NCBI RefSeq assembly: GCF_002216065.1
Contig: NZ_CP022282.1
Location: 2,108,001-2,172,000, forward strand
DNA from: Chryseobacterium sp. T16E-39
GTDB taxonomy: Bacteria > Bacteroidota > Bacteroidia > Flavobacteriales > Weeksellaceae
Length of the DNA stretch: 64,000 bases
Direction of reading: 5' to 3'
The notes under the pieces: generated by a model
What the model was told of the DNA's origin: nothing
What the model saw: the letters and a program-made list of their open reading frames with translations, nothing else
Database searches by the model: none
Shown: positions 17,822 to 27,811 of the stretch, piece by piece
Layout: each line of letters begins with the position of its first letter
Position numbering within the stretch: the first letter of the stretch is position 1
Made by a program: the position numbers and the translations under genes

Positions 17822-18963
17822 TTCTTTTGTATTTTTTCAAATGTGTCCACAAACTTATCTGCTGAGCTTTCCCATCCTTTTTCTCCTGAAAAATATATTT
17901 CCTCAATATGCTGAGACATTTGTTCTAGCAAACTTCTATTACTGTACAGCTCTAGTATAGCATCAACAATTGCTTTGGAACTCCTGGGTTCAATTATAAG
18001 TCCCGTTTCTTTATCTTTAACCATCTCTGGCAAACCTCCTACATTTGTAGCAATAACAGGTTTTTTAAATGCATAGGCAGACATAATAACACCACTTTGT
18101 GTAGCATCTGTATATGGACAAACTACTACAGAGGCATTAGAAATAAGATTAGCCAGATTTTCAGGATAAATATACTCATTAAGGATCTTTATTTCCGGAT
18201 ATTGCCTGTATACTTCAATATCGAAGTCAAAATTTCCGCCTCCAGCAATTGTAAGAGTCATATCATGAAATTTTTGGGTCGATATAATCTCTACAAAAGC
18301 ATCTAATAGAAACTTAATCCCTTTATAGGGTGATATCCTACCAAAAAACAATATGTTAAATTGAGATCTAGATCCCTTGTCTGTTTGATAATATCTCAGA
18401 TAATCATACACACTTAAAAAAGAGGTATGAATATTAGCTGGTTTTTGTTTATAATATTTTATAAAGTCATCCTTCTGATTTTCATTCAACAACATCTTAT
18501 GATCAATGACACTGAAATGAAACTTTCTCAAATATTTATCAATGATGAAATTTTCCCCGGAATGTAAAAATGGATCGTGTACAATGAGCAACATTTTTTT
18601 TCTGTACGACAGTGTCGAAAAAAAATAGGTTAGCATATAGTTGTCGATAACAATGACATCCGGATTAATTTTTTTTATATACTGATTGATTTTATATGAA
18701 ATATAAAGCTTCTTAATAAAATTGGCATTACGTGTTCCTTTTACAACGAATGTTTTGTCTAAAGAAATCAATTCCCGAAATCGTAATAACTCCTCTACTT
18801 CTGTACCTTTGGAAATTGTTTTTGTTAATTTTTCCTTATCTAAAAAATTATAAATCTCATAAAGTGCTTCTGTAAAGAAATAAACATCACATTTTTTACC
18901 AAGTGCATTGATCAGAGAAACATTAGCATCCAAAGCAAATGTGGATAAGAAAGCAACTTTCAT
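17818..18963 (-). CDS. Glycosyltransferase family 4 protein
   Basis: 381 residues, GT-B fold. The N-terminal domain holds NPDVIVIDNYML and LLIVHDPFLHSG; the C-terminal domain has FNILFFGRISPYKGIKFLLDA and the donor-binding block VCPYTDATQSGVIMSAYAFKKPVIATNVGGLPE. The usual E-x7-E first glutamate is replaced by a DATQSGV pattern, seen in several bacterial GT4 branches. It lies 22 nt after the Wzy-type gene and overlaps the downstream GT2 by 4 nt. Confidence 0.88.
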   Translation of the reverse strand: MKVAFLSTFALDANVSLINALGKKCDVYFFTEALYEIYNFLDKEKLTKTISKGTEVEELLRFRELISLDKTFVVKGTRNANFIKKLYISYKINQYIKKINPDVIVIDNYMLTYFFSTLSYRKKMLLIVHDPFLHSGENFIIDKYLRKFHFSVIDHKMLLNENQKDDFIKYYKQKPANIHTSFLSVYDYLRYYQTDKGSRSQFNILFFGRISPYKGIKFLLDAFVEIISTQKFHDMTLTIAGGGNFDFDIEVYRQYPEIKILNEYIYPENLANLISNASVVVCPYTDATQSGVIMSAYAFKKPVIATNVGGLPEMVKDKETGLIIEPRSSKAIVDAILELYSNRSLLEQMSQHIEEIYFSGEKGWESSADKFVDTFEKIQKK

Positions 18964-18985
18964 TATAGAATCTGGTTTTTAATCG

Positions 18986-20206
18986 TTACTTTTTTGGATT
19001 AAGGATTTTGTCCATATGTTTATTAAAGATAAAATATGCTCTGCTTATAGAAGGCTTATCCCATAATATATTCTCATACCTTCTGATAATGAAATTATTG
19101 GACTTATACATTTTTAGAATTCCAAACAATAATAATACAACCGTAAAAATTGTTTTAAACAGACGTTCTAATGTAGCATAGAAATAAGGATACAATATCC
19201 AATAAGAGACAGCAAAAAGCGTTGTCATTCTGTCAATTAATACAGAATATTCAGACAAAAACAAATAGGTTGTTGTAAAAAGGAAAAGCAGGTTGAAGAA
19301 AATATTGAGCATCTTTTCATCTTTTATAAAATTTCCTATTTTATCATATGCTGAATAAAAAAGAACGAAAGTTAAAAACTTCTCTATATACCCTATTGTA
19401 ATACCATAACCACTGCTATATAAGCTACTTTTGGAATATGCCTCTGCCATGATAGAATAGAATCCTCCAAATAAATTTCCTAATGCCAAAACTATAGGTG
19501 TTATAAACTTTATCTGTCCCAAGTACAAAATATTTCCAAGAATAAAAGTTCCCCACACGAAAGCCGGTAAAAATTTCTTATGCAGAAAAAAGTAAAGTGG
19601 AAAATAAAAGATAGCTGATGTGTGAAAAAGTAACCCTATCCCATTACATATAAAATATTTAGCCGCATTTCTTTCTTTAATAAATTTTAAAGAATATATA
19701 AAAAGAAAGATCGCTTTAGAGTTTCTCATCAGATTAATCTCTATAATCAATCCAGAGAAAATAAAAAACATAATAAAACCCAATATGTATTGAGGAGAAT
19801 ATTTTCTGAAAAAATAATTAAGAAATAAAACATCTATGAGTGATGATATTATCTGAAGGAAAAAGTAATCGGGAGTAACGCTTTTCAGTAAAATTAAAAG
19901 CACTTTAAAACCTGGTTCTACTTTTAGAAGATAGTCTTCATTTACGCTCGAAAAAAATTGTGCTACCCCACGGCTATCTGAAAGCGTCGGGGCACTTTCA
20001 TACAAAGGATAATAAACGGCAAAATCGGTATCAAGATATCCTCTAAATCCAAAGAAAATAAAAAAAACCAGCATACCTAAGTACCTGACAATTTTAATAT
20101 CGCTTCCGTCTTTTCTTAGTTTATTTTCCCATAAGAAAAGAACAAAGTAAATCAAAAAAAGAATAATATATGGTATTGAATATATATAGCTAAAGGTTGG
20201 TTCCAT
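18986..20206 (-). CDS. EpsG/Wzy-type polysaccharide polymerase (downstream half)
   Basis: 406 residues with about ten to twelve hydrophobic segments and the EpsG-family beginning FRGYLDTDFAVYYPLYES. A large periplasmic loop follows FFSSVNEDYLLKVEPGFK, the segment typical of this family (motif like ...EPGF.L...). Wzy-type enzymes join flipped repeat units at the periplasmic face of the inner membrane. It is one of two such genes in the window (other at 39544). A TATATTTG box at 20239-20246 precedes it in a 147-nt gap, so an internal promoter is likely. Confidence 0.85.
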   Translation of the reverse strand: MEPTFSYIYSIPYIILFLIYFVLFLWENKLRKDGSDIKIVRYLGMLVFFIFFGFRGYLDTDFAVYYPLYESAPTLSDSRGVAQFFSSVNEDYLLKVEPGFKVLLILLKSVTPDYFFLQIISSLIDVLFLNYFFRKYSPQYILGFIMFFIFSGLIIEINLMRNSKAIFLFIYSLKFIKERNAAKYFICNGIGLLFHTSAIFYFPLYFFLHKKFLPAFVWGTFILGNILYLGQIKFITPIVLALGNLFGGFYSIMAEAYSKSSLYSSGYGITIGYIEKFLTFVLFYSAYDKIGNFIKDEKMLNIFFNLLFLFTTTYLFLSEYSVLIDRMTTLFAVSYWILYPYFYATLERLFKTIFTVVLLLFGILKMYKSNNFIIRRYENILWDKPSISRAYFIFNKHMDKILNPKK

Positions 20207-20238
20207 AAAACATCATACTTTTTGATTTTTTTTAACTG

Positions 20239-20246
20239 CAAATATA
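20239..20246 (-). promoter_or_regulatory. Candidate -7 box (TATATTTG) upstream of the EpsG-type gene
   Basis: Exact TAnnTTTG match, 32 nt before the ATG at 20206, in the largest gap within the downstream gene block. Confidence 0.4.
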
Positions 20247-20353
20247 AATAAATGCATACACTCCGTATTCTAATATTAAGTTGAAATAATATTTAAAAGA
20301 AGCAAAAAAAAAGTAACTTTTCCTCTATTTTTTAAATATCATATTCTAGTCGA

Positions 20354-21256
20354 TTATCCAGCAGGTCTTTTATTTAGATATAAACTGAATCCCTCTTTAT
20401 ATGCTCTTAATGCTATCAACCACTGTTTTTTGGGATATCTAAAATACAACATGATAAGAATATACAAAAAATTATAAACTGTAACATACAATGCATAAAA
20501 AGGATTATAATTTTTTAAAGAAAAATAAACCAGATTTCGCCATAAAAACCTTACTGAAAAATCACTCATTTTCCCGGTTGAACTAGATTCATTATGATCT
20601 ATCACAGAATCTGAAATATACCACAATTCCTTTTGATGCTTATTAAGTGCTCTGTAAACAAAATCAGTATCATCATAATAAACAAAATAATTCTCATCCA
20701 TTAATCCTACACTGCTGAATACCTCTTTTCTTATAAGCATAAAACAAGTAGGTGCATATATGATCTTTTTATCAGTATCAAACTGTCCTTTATCCTCTTC
20801 CTCCTGTCCATACTGTACGGTAAGCCCATTTCGTTTATTATAACCTCCTCCTGCTGCCCATATTTTTTTTGTTCTGTAAAAATAAATTTTCGGCACAGCC
20901 ATATCTGCATCATATTTATACAAACCTGCGGATAACTTTTCAATAGCATCATTTTTAAGTGCAATATCATTATTAGAAAGCAATACCAAATCACAGCCAT
21001 CTGCTATAGCTCTCCTAATCCCTATATTATTGCCTTTCGCTACACCATAGTTTGCATCATTTTCAATGATGACAGTATTATATTGATATTTTTCAGATAA
21101 TTGCTTGCTTACTTCTAGAGAACCATCAGGGGAAAGATTATCTACGACATATAGTATGAAGTTAGTATAGGTTTGCTCTCCCAATGTTCTGAAAAACTCT
21201 TCGAGGACGAGCTCACTATTGTATAAAACTGTGACTATTCCTATTTTCCCAATCAT
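20354..21256 (-). CDS. Glycosyltransferase family 2 protein, rhamnosyltransferase-like
   Basis: 300 residues, GT-A fold: GIVTVLYNSELVLEEFF, YVVDNLSPDGSLE, the DxD-type motif LLSNNDIAL near residue 92-100, and FVYYDDTDFVYRA near residue 205-217, a pattern shared with WbbL/RfbF-type rhamnosyltransferases. A C-terminal amphipathic or hydrophobic stretch (FYALYVTVYNFLYILIMLYF) anchors it to the membrane. Its ATG overlaps the upstream epimerase stop by 4 nt, which suggests the epimerase makes its donor. The rhamnose or 6-deoxytalose donor is an inference. Confidence 0.87.
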   Translation of the reverse strand: MIGKIGIVTVLYNSELVLEEFFRTLGEQTYTNFILYVVDNLSPDGSLEVSKQLSEKYQYNTVIIENDANYGVAKGNNIGIRRAIADGCDLVLLSNNDIALKNDAIEKLSAGLYKYDADMAVPKIYFYRTKKIWAAGGGYNKRNGLTVQYGQEEEDKGQFDTDKKIIYAPTCFMLIRKEVFSSVGLMDENYFVYYDDTDFVYRALNKHQKELWYISDSVIDHNESSSTGKMSDFSVRFLWRNLVYFSLKNYNPFYALYVTVYNFLYILIMLYFRYPKKQWLIALRAYKEGFSLYLNKRPAG

Positions 21257-22389
21257 TTGTAGAGTCCTTTATTTTTCATTTCCTCAATAGATAATTCATA
21301 TTTATCTTCAGGAATTTCCTGCTCATTAACCCAATTTGTAAAAGCTTGAATACCTTTATCAAAGTCCCATTTGGGCTCAAAACCCAACTCTTTTTTTATT
21401 TTAGAAATATCGGCAAAATTATGCCTTATATCACCTAATCTGTAGTTTCCGGAAATTTTTATTGGTATCTCACGTCCATAGAACTTTGAAAGTGTCTCAG
21501 CAACTGTGATCACGTCTGTTGCAACACCTGTCCCTACATTATATACCTGATCGTTAGCTTCATCCTTCTCCAATCCTACTATCGTTGCATCTGCTACGTC
21601 TTCAATAAATACAAAGTCTCTTGTTTCTTTTCCATCTTCAAAAATATTGATCTCATTTCCATTTTTAATGCGTGTAGAAAAGATAGACAATATTCCAGTG
21701 TAAGGATTAGACAAGGACTGACCAGGCCCATATACATTTTGGTATCTAAATCCTACTGCGGCAATTCCTATCGACTTACAAACTGTTAACACAAGTTGCT
21801 CTTGGTTCTGCTTAGTGATGCCATATACAGATGTCGGATGTATCTTACTGTCTTCGGTTGTTGCAAGTATATCTACTGTTTCGAAGCATATTGGACATTT
21901 GCATAAGAAATCTCCTTTTGCCATGTCTTCGTCTAATCTTTCAATTGGATACACTATTCCGTGTTCTGAACAATTGTATTTTCCTTCTCCATAAATAGCC
22001 CTTGAAGCAGCAACTACAACTTTTTTTACTTGATGGGTATTATTTGCAAGTATATCCAACATCAATGCAGTACCTCCAATATTGACTTCAATATACTTTT
22101 GGATTTCATACATTGATTGACCGGTTCCTGTTTCAGCGGCTAAATGTATAATTGCATCCTGATCTTTGATTGCATTAACCCAATCTTCTTTTGATGTAAC
22201 AGATCCCTGAATAAAATTAACTTTATTACTGATACTTTTATACAGTGGAGAAGTAGTTTTGGGATCGTCACCATGAATCTGAGGTGAAAGATTATCCAAA
22301 ACCGTTATATTCCATCCTTTGTCTATTAGTTTAAGTGCAATATTAGAGCCGATAAAACCTGCTCCACCTGTAATCAATACATTTTTCAT
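21253..22389 (-). CDS. NAD-dependent sugar epimerase with zinc-knuckle insert (dTDP-L-rhamnose 4-epimerase-like)
   Basis: 378 residues, extended SDR fold: GGAGFIGSN at 8-16, catalytic Y189-x3-K193 (VYGITKQ). An insertion at about 138-180 carries C140, H143, C163, C165 and C168, which looks like a metal-binding knuckle. This insert, with GDFxCxCPIC, is characteristic of the branch containing WbiB-type dTDP-L-rhamnose 4-epimerases (product dTDP-6-deoxy-L-talose). With rfbC nearby this fits a dTDP-6-deoxysugar branch. It overlaps by 4 nt both the acyltransferase upstream and the GT2 downstream. Confidence 0.85.
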   Translation of the reverse strand: MKNVLITGGAGFIGSNIALKLIDKGWNITVLDNLSPQIHGDDPKTTSPLYKSISNKVNFIQGSVTSKEDWVNAIKDQDAIIHLAAETGTGQSMYEIQKYIEVNIGGTALMLDILANNTHQVKKVVVAASRAIYGEGKYNCSEHGIVYPIERLDEDMAKGDFLCKCPICFETVDILATTEDSKIHPTSVYGITKQNQEQLVLTVCKSIGIAAVGFRYQNVYGPGQSLSNPYTGILSIFSTRIKNGNEINIFEDGKETRDFVFIEDVADATIVGLEKDEANDQVYNVGTGVATDVITVAETLSKFYGREIPIKISGNYRLGDIRHNFADISKIKKELGFEPKWDFDKGIQAFTNWVNEQEIPEDKYELSIEEMKNKGLYK

Positions 22390-23009
22390 ATTTCAGTAAA
22401 ATTTCCTTTAGCATCAGTTTTTAACCATGCCTGTTTCTCAAATGAATAGCGTTTTATAATTTTAGCTGGTGAACCAACAATAACACAGTAATCAGCAAAT
22501 TGTCCGGATACAACACTGTTTGCACCAATAGTACAGTGCTTTCCAATCTTTGTCCCTGGCAGAATAACAGAGTTATTATAAATTTTACAGTCATCACCAA
22601 TAAAAACAGGATTCGTTTTTATGTTCTGATGTTCTATTGGAATATTTATATCATCATAAGGGTGATGAATATCTGTTATTGATACGTTAGCCGCAATTGC
22701 CGTATTTCTCCCTATTTCTATCGACTCTGCGCAGGTAAGATGCAAATTCTGTTGAATAGAAACTCCTGAATTAAGAGTGACCTTAGGAGTAAATTTTTTG
22801 GATTGATATTGTTTAACTCCTTCTATCCTTGCTCTCCAGCCGATAAAAACATTATCTCCCAATATTATTGATTCGGGTGTAATCAACAAAGGATTTATTA
22901 AAATACAATGTTTTCCTATTTTTTGAAAGAAAAAACTATATAAAAAAACAGTTTTAAACCTATGCCATTTAAAACTCATTATATCAATTATCTTCAATAT
23001 TTGAGACAT
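22386..23009 (-). CDS. Hexapeptide-repeat acyltransferase (WbbJ/WcaF type)
   Basis: 207 residues with left-handed beta-helix hexapeptide repeats from about residue 45 to 185 (IILGDNVFIGWRA, IEIGRNTAIAANVSITDIHHPY with the catalytic-type histidine, FIGDDCKIYNNSVILPGTKIGKHCTIGANSVV). It likely O-acetylates a sugar of the repeat unit. It is coupled to the epimerase by a 4-nt overlap and is 4 nt after the CatB-type gene. Confidence 0.88.
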   Translation of the reverse strand: MSQILKIIDIMSFKWHRFKTVFLYSFFFQKIGKHCILINPLLITPESIILGDNVFIGWRARIEGVKQYQSKKFTPKVTLNSGVSIQQNLHLTCAESIEIGRNTAIAANVSITDIHHPYDDINIPIEHQNIKTNPVFIGDDCKIYNNSVILPGTKIGKHCTIGANSVVSGQFADYCVIVGSPAKIIKRYSFEKQAWLKTDAKGNFTEI

Positions 23010-23013
23010 TGTT

Positions 23014-23688
23014 TTATGATTTTAGGTTTTTATAAAAGTCATCAATATTCAGGAAAATACTTGAATTCTTTTCAATCCAATCAATATCTCTATCCCACCA
23101 TTTAGATTTATTTAAAACATCAATTTGCTCTTCTTTAAATCTTTTTCGGATCACCCTCGCAGGAATACCTCCCACAATCGTATAAGGTTCTACATCAGAA
23201 GTTACTACAGAATTAGAACCAATTATGGCACCGTCCCCAACATTTACACCATCTGCTATAATAACATTAGCACAAATCCAGACATCATTACCTATTGAAA
23301 CATTTCTCACAGGATTATGATGGTCTTTAGTCTGAAAATTCTTAAGACAATATTCTGGATTTGAATATATTGCCGGATGAGTACTTACAAAAGTATGTGT
23401 AGGATGTTTTCCTGGGGCTATCCTAACATTTGGTCCAATAGAACAGAACTTTCCCATCTTGGTTTCGCTTATTACTGAACCATCAGAAATATATGAAAAA
23501 TCATCAATTGAAGAATTTATGATAATTACATTATTGCCGATCCAGTTATATTTGCCAAAAGTAGTACTGAATAATTTTGACATATAGCCAATTCGAAGAT
23601 ACTTATATTTAGACTGGTATTTTATTTTTGTAATCAGCCATTTCAAATACTCAGAAAAGGGATTTTGTAAATAAGATCTATCAAACAT
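23014..23688 (-). CDS. CatB-related O-acetyltransferase (xenobiotic-type, LbH fold)
   Basis: 224 residues with hexapeptide repeats; KHPTHTFVSTHPAIYSN and VSIGNDVWICANVIIADGVNVGDGAIIGSNSVVTSDVEPYTIVGGIPARVIRKRF are the classical CatB/VatD-type blocks including the catalytic histidine region near residue 95-105. Antibiotic acetyltransferases share the fold, but the place between Wzx and another acyltransferase says sugar O-acetylation. It lies 6 nt after the flippase gene. Confidence 0.88.
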   Translation of the reverse strand: MFDRSYLQNPFSEYLKWLITKIKYQSKYKYLRIGYMSKLFSTTFGKYNWIGNNVIIINSSIDDFSYISDGSVISETKMGKFCSIGPNVRIAPGKHPTHTFVSTHPAIYSNPEYCLKNFQTKDHHNPVRNVSIGNDVWICANVIIADGVNVGDGAIIGSNSVVTSDVEPYTIVGGIPARVIRKRFKEEQIDVLNKSKWWDRDIDWIEKNSSIFLNIDDFYKNLKS

Positions 23689-23694
23689 ACCTTT

Positions 23695-25179
23695 TTACTT
23701 TTTTGTTAGTGAAATTAATTGCCTGACGTTTTCATTTTTCAAAACAACAGGGAAGTATAAAAAAAGTGAAAGTACACCTATAATTATCTTTAAAATATTT
23801 TTTTCAGGAGAAATTAATTGATTGGAAAAAACATTAATCGCAATAATCAATATACTCAAAAAGAATAATTTAATTTCTTCTTTTTGAAATACTTCTAAGA
23901 ATCTAATTTTTAAAGATTTATTATAATTAACAATAACTACAACCGATCCCACAGACAGAGCAATCCCCCAAGCGATAATAATACCATATCCCCCGGCATA
24001 TCTCCCTAGAATCATACCTAAAACAATATTAATAACAGCCATACCAATATGGACAATAACCAATACATTTAATCTACCTTCCCCCATTGAGCTAAAATAA
24101 GCAGGCCCACACATAACGTTCACAAAGGTAGAAGCTACTAAGACAAGCATCGAAAAAATAAAATCATTATTATAATCACCAAGCCACAATAAAGATATAA
24201 AAGGCGTTGCTATAAATAAGATCGTTGATAAAGGTAAATTAAACAAAAATAGAATACGATTCATCTTAATATAGAAATTCTGCAAGAAAGAAGATCCTCC
24301 AATCTTTGCTTTTTCGGCAACCACAGGAACTACTACTTGATTGGCATTGGTTAATAAGGCTCTAAACTGATTCACAGCTTTGGTGGCCATCTCATAATGT
24401 CCTAGAAGTGCAAGTCCTCCATATTTACTCAATAAAAGTTTTGTAGCAGGTTCATATAAAAGCTGGCTTATTGATACAAGTTGAAACTTATAGCCATAAT
24501 TAAATAATTCTTTAAATGATTTTGAACTCCACTTCCAAAAACGGATTCTATTATTAGGATTGATTTTTACAGTACATATCAGCGCAACAATAAAAATAAA
24601 GACAGATTGCAAAAGCTGAACAATTGCAACTCCCTTGAGGTGATAATAAGGTGTTAATAATACTGTACCTCCAAACATAACAACTCCTGAAGCTATATAT
24701 ATGAAATTTCGAATATAATTTTTTTGATGTCCCTCTAAGACAGAAGTAAACACACCACCAACAGCATTAATACATAAAGAAGCCAGCGAATATGGAAGTA
24801 TCTCTAATGCAACATTCAAAAAACTTTTATCTATAACATATACCAAGAAAAACCTTGCAAAGGATAAAATAATTAAACTTAAAAGTCCAAACAAGACCAG
24901 CATTGATAAAATTGATGTAAATATCAGTTTTCCAAGTTTAGTCTCGTCATCTTCTAAAAGATATTCTGCAACAAATTTTACCAATCCGGAAGTCAATCCC
25001 AAATTGGCTAAATTAGCAATAGAAGAAAATGATAAAATAAGGGACCATACTCCCAATTGCTTAACTCCAACTGCAACTAATAAATATTTATACAAAAAAA
25101 AGTACAACAAAGCTGTAAATACAACTTGCATAACTGCCGACAAAGCATTAATTGTAAGTTTTTTCGAAGAGAAGTTCAT
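23695..25179 (-). CDS. Wzx-type polysaccharide flippase (downstream half)
   Basis: 494 residues, MATE/MOP-type fold with about twelve to fourteen membrane segments (e.g. VMQVVFTALLYFFLYKYLLV at the start). It flips the lipid-linked repeat unit across the inner membrane for Wzy. It is the second of two flippases in the window; the other, at 43061, is only distantly similar by eye. It follows the wzc-type gene after 78 nt. Confidence 0.9.
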   Translation of the reverse strand: MNFSSKKLTINALSAVMQVVFTALLYFFLYKYLLVAVGVKQLGVWSLILSFSSIANLANLGLTSGLVKFVAEYLLEDDETKLGKLIFTSILSMLVLFGLLSLIILSFARFFLVYVIDKSFLNVALEILPYSLASLCINAVGGVFTSVLEGHQKNYIRNFIYIASGVVMFGGTVLLTPYYHLKGVAIVQLLQSVFIFIVALICTVKINPNNRIRFWKWSSKSFKELFNYGYKFQLVSISQLLYEPATKLLLSKYGGLALLGHYEMATKAVNQFRALLTNANQVVVPVVAEKAKIGGSSFLQNFYIKMNRILFLFNLPLSTILFIATPFISLLWLGDYNNDFIFSMLVLVASTFVNVMCGPAYFSSMGEGRLNVLVIVHIGMAVINIVLGMILGRYAGGYGIIIAWGIALSVGSVVVIVNYNKSLKIRFLEVFQKEEIKLFFLSILIIAINVFSNQLISPEKNILKIIIGVLSLFLYFPVVLKNENVRQLISLTKK

Positions 25180-25257
25180 TATTAGTTATTATACATTTAG
25201 TTGTAATTAATGTAAAATGTATTGTATCATTTCATAAACATTTTACATAGACTATAT

Positions 25258-27606
25258 TTAAAAATATTTTTGCCACCATTTTTTCTCCTCAGCCTGGTAT
25301 CCATATCCATACTTATTTCCATATCCAAAATTAGATTCTTTGATCTCATTTAAAACAATTCCTACATTCTTAAGTTTATTGTCTTCTATAGAGTTATTCA
25401 AGAATTCTATATAGCTTTTTTCTGTAATTTCAGACCTTGTTACATATACAATAGCATCACTCATATCAGAAATCAGGAAGGAGTCTGTAACCAGCAGAAG
25501 TGGAGCAGTATCCAAAACGATATACTTGTATTTGTTTTGTGCTCTGACACTGTCTAACAACTCTTCCAGCCTTCCGTTTTGTAAAAGATCTGTAGGGTTA
25601 GGAGGAATAGAACCTGAATAGATGAAGTCACAATTTTCGTTATAACTACTTGAATGAATAATATTATCAACAGAATTTTCTTCTCCACTCAGAAATTCTG
25701 TTAATCCTTTTGCAGTCTTCATTGAAGGATTATAACGCTGTAATTGAGGATTTCTCACATCTGCACCAATTACCAGAACTTTACTTCGGGAAGAGGCCAA
25801 TATAATGGATAAGTTGGTTGATACAAATGTTTTTCCTTCACCCTTCACAGACGAAGTCACCATAATTACACTGGCTCCTGTTTTTTTAGGCAGTAAAAAG
25901 TTTAAATTCGTTACAAGAATCCTGAAAGATTCAGCCATAGGTGAAACATCGTTAAAACTTACAAGTGCATTTTCTTTACTTTTCAGTCTTGGAATTTCTG
26001 CAATTACCGGCAATTTTGTAAGCTTCGTAAGATCTGCTCTTTTAATAATTGTACTTTGCAGAAGTCCTTTTAAATAAATGACTGCAAATGGTATTAATAA
26101 ACCTAAGAAAGCAAATACACCAACTATAACCAATTTCTTAGGAGCAACTGGTTTTTTAAACACAAACGCTTTATCAATTACTCTTGCTTTTTCAGCAGTT
26201 ATTTCCATACTGATCGCTGCTTCTTCTCTTTTTTCGAGTAATAATAAATAAAGATTTTCCTTTATTTGCTGTTGTCGTTCAATACTTCTGAATAATTTTT
26301 CCTGCCTTGGAATTTTGCTGATCATTTGTTCTGAACCGCCTAGCTGACTCTCAACTTTTCTTTTTGCCAATTCCAATGTCATCCGATTTTTCTGTAAAGA
26401 TTGCGTTAAAGAAGATTTCATTTCTTCAATCTGCTTATTAGCACTCTTTACAAGTGGGTTATCAGGAGTAGCTTCTTCCAGATATTTATTTCTTTGAAGT
26501 ACCAGTGTGTTATATTCCTGAATTGCTTTTACAGCAGATTCACTTTCCAAACCGATATTTAATGGCAAGACATCTCCAGTGCTCTTTTTATTCAAAGAAC
26601 TCTGAAGCATTTGATTAAGCTCTAACTGAGTCCCTAATTCCAGAATCTGTGCCTTACTTTGCTCTTTTAACTGGAGATTAATTTTAGCTTCTGATGGTAA
26701 ATCAACAATATTATTGCTTGACTTATATCCTTCTTTCTCAGTTTCTACATCACCAAGTTCTTGTGAAATAAGTGAAATTCTTTTATCGATAAAATCCTTA
26801 GTTCTCTTGGATTCAATATTTTTATCCTTAATAGCATAAACATTATATTGTCTAACTATACCATTGAGAAAATCCTTTGCTTTATCTTTATTTTCAAAAT
26901 CGACAGCAAGACTTATGATTGTTCCATCTTTATCTAATAAATCTACTTTTACAGCTTCCTGATAATCATTAACTGTATTTTCAAAATCACTATAGTTGAA
27001 ATAAATATCCGAAAGATCAACTTTTTTAGGTGCTTCAAATTCCGGATTTTTACGGATCATTATCACCGCAAAAGGCAAACTTGTCGTTTTATTAAAAGAA
27101 GTCTTTATATCATTCTTCCATTCTTTAGAGGACAATATAATTTCATTTCCTTTTGTTTGAATAGAAATCGGCTTCTTTGGTTGTTCCTCATCCTTTTTTT
27201 CCTGAATAACATTAATTATATAAGGATTTGTAGTTCCATACAACTCTACATTCTTAAATGTTTGCTTAGCATATATAGTTGTCTGAAAATTATGTTCTTT
27301 CAAAACATCTTCTACAATTGTTTTGGATTCAAAAACACCTACTTCATTTTCAATACTATTCGTACCCATACCACTAAGACCACCTATACTTTGTAGCACT
27401 CCAATATCTCCCGAGGCTACGGACATTTTTTTAGCATCTTTTATGAGTACAGACGTCTGAGCTTTATAAACAGGAGCAGTAGACTTTATGAAATAAATTG
27501 CCAATATCAACATCAGGAAAACCATTCCGAGAAAGTATTTCCAATTTTTTAGATATGGACTTATAAGTTCTTTTAAATCTACTTCTTTAGTGTTCAGTTT
27601 ATCCAT
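25258..27606 (-). CDS. Wzc-type tyrosine kinase / chain-length regulator (downstream half)
   Basis: 782 residues. Inner-membrane Wzz-type protein with a first helix at about 27-46 (YFLGMVFLMLILAIYF), a large periplasmic coiled-coil domain, a GNVR-like region near RQEKLFRSIERQQQIKENLY, a second helix (LVIVGVFAFLGLLIPFAVIYL) and a cytoplasmic BY-kinase domain: Walker A SSVKGEGKTF, Walker A' VIGADVRNPQ and Walker B YIVLDTAP. The tail is rich in tyrosines (GYGNKYGYGY) for autophosphorylation. Wzc proteins control polymer length and export with Wza. No wza stands next to it. A TATATTTG box is 58 nt upstream. Confidence 0.93.
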   Translation of the reverse strand: MDKLNTKEVDLKELISPYLKNWKYFLGMVFLMLILAIYFIKSTAPVYKAQTSVLIKDAKKMSVASGDIGVLQSIGGLSGMGTNSIENEVGVFESKTIVEDVLKEHNFQTTIYAKQTFKNVELYGTTNPYIINVIQEKKDEEQPKKPISIQTKGNEIILSSKEWKNDIKTSFNKTTSLPFAVIMIRKNPEFEAPKKVDLSDIYFNYSDFENTVNDYQEAVKVDLLDKDGTIISLAVDFENKDKAKDFLNGIVRQYNVYAIKDKNIESKRTKDFIDKRISLISQELGDVETEKEGYKSSNNIVDLPSEAKINLQLKEQSKAQILELGTQLELNQMLQSSLNKKSTGDVLPLNIGLESESAVKAIQEYNTLVLQRNKYLEEATPDNPLVKSANKQIEEMKSSLTQSLQKNRMTLELAKRKVESQLGGSEQMISKIPRQEKLFRSIERQQQIKENLYLLLLEKREEAAISMEITAEKARVIDKAFVFKKPVAPKKLVIVGVFAFLGLLIPFAVIYLKGLLQSTIIKRADLTKLTKLPVIAEIPRLKSKENALVSFNDVSPMAESFRILVTNLNFLLPKKTGASVIMVTSSVKGEGKTFVSTNLSIILASSRSKVLVIGADVRNPQLQRYNPSMKTAKGLTEFLSGEENSVDNIIHSSSYNENCDFIYSGSIPPNPTDLLQNGRLEELLDSVRAQNKYKYIVLDTAPLLLVTDSFLISDMSDAIVYVTRSEITEKSYIEFLNNSIEDNKLKNVGIVLNEIKESNFGYGNKYGYGYQAEEKKWWQKYF

Positions 27607-27664
27607 TTTCTAGGATTATATTATCAGGTGAAAATTATGTTTAGTAATTAAATTAAAACGTTTG

Positions 27665-27672
27665 CAAATATA
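27665..27672 (-). promoter_or_regulatory. Candidate -7 box (TATATTTG) upstream of the downstream wzc
   Basis: Exact TAnnTTTG match 58 nt before the ATG, in a 205-nt gap (the biggest in the central part). This is a good place for a promoter that starts the downstream half. Confidence 0.42.
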
Positions 27673-27811
27673 TCCAATATTTTATATAATTATTTTAATA
27701 TTGATTAAATATATTCTAATAGAACTATTTCTCAGCTATACCCTCATTATAAAATTAATCAGATTTGAAAAAACAATACGTAAATAATACTTAATGAAAG
27801 AAAAATTTTAA

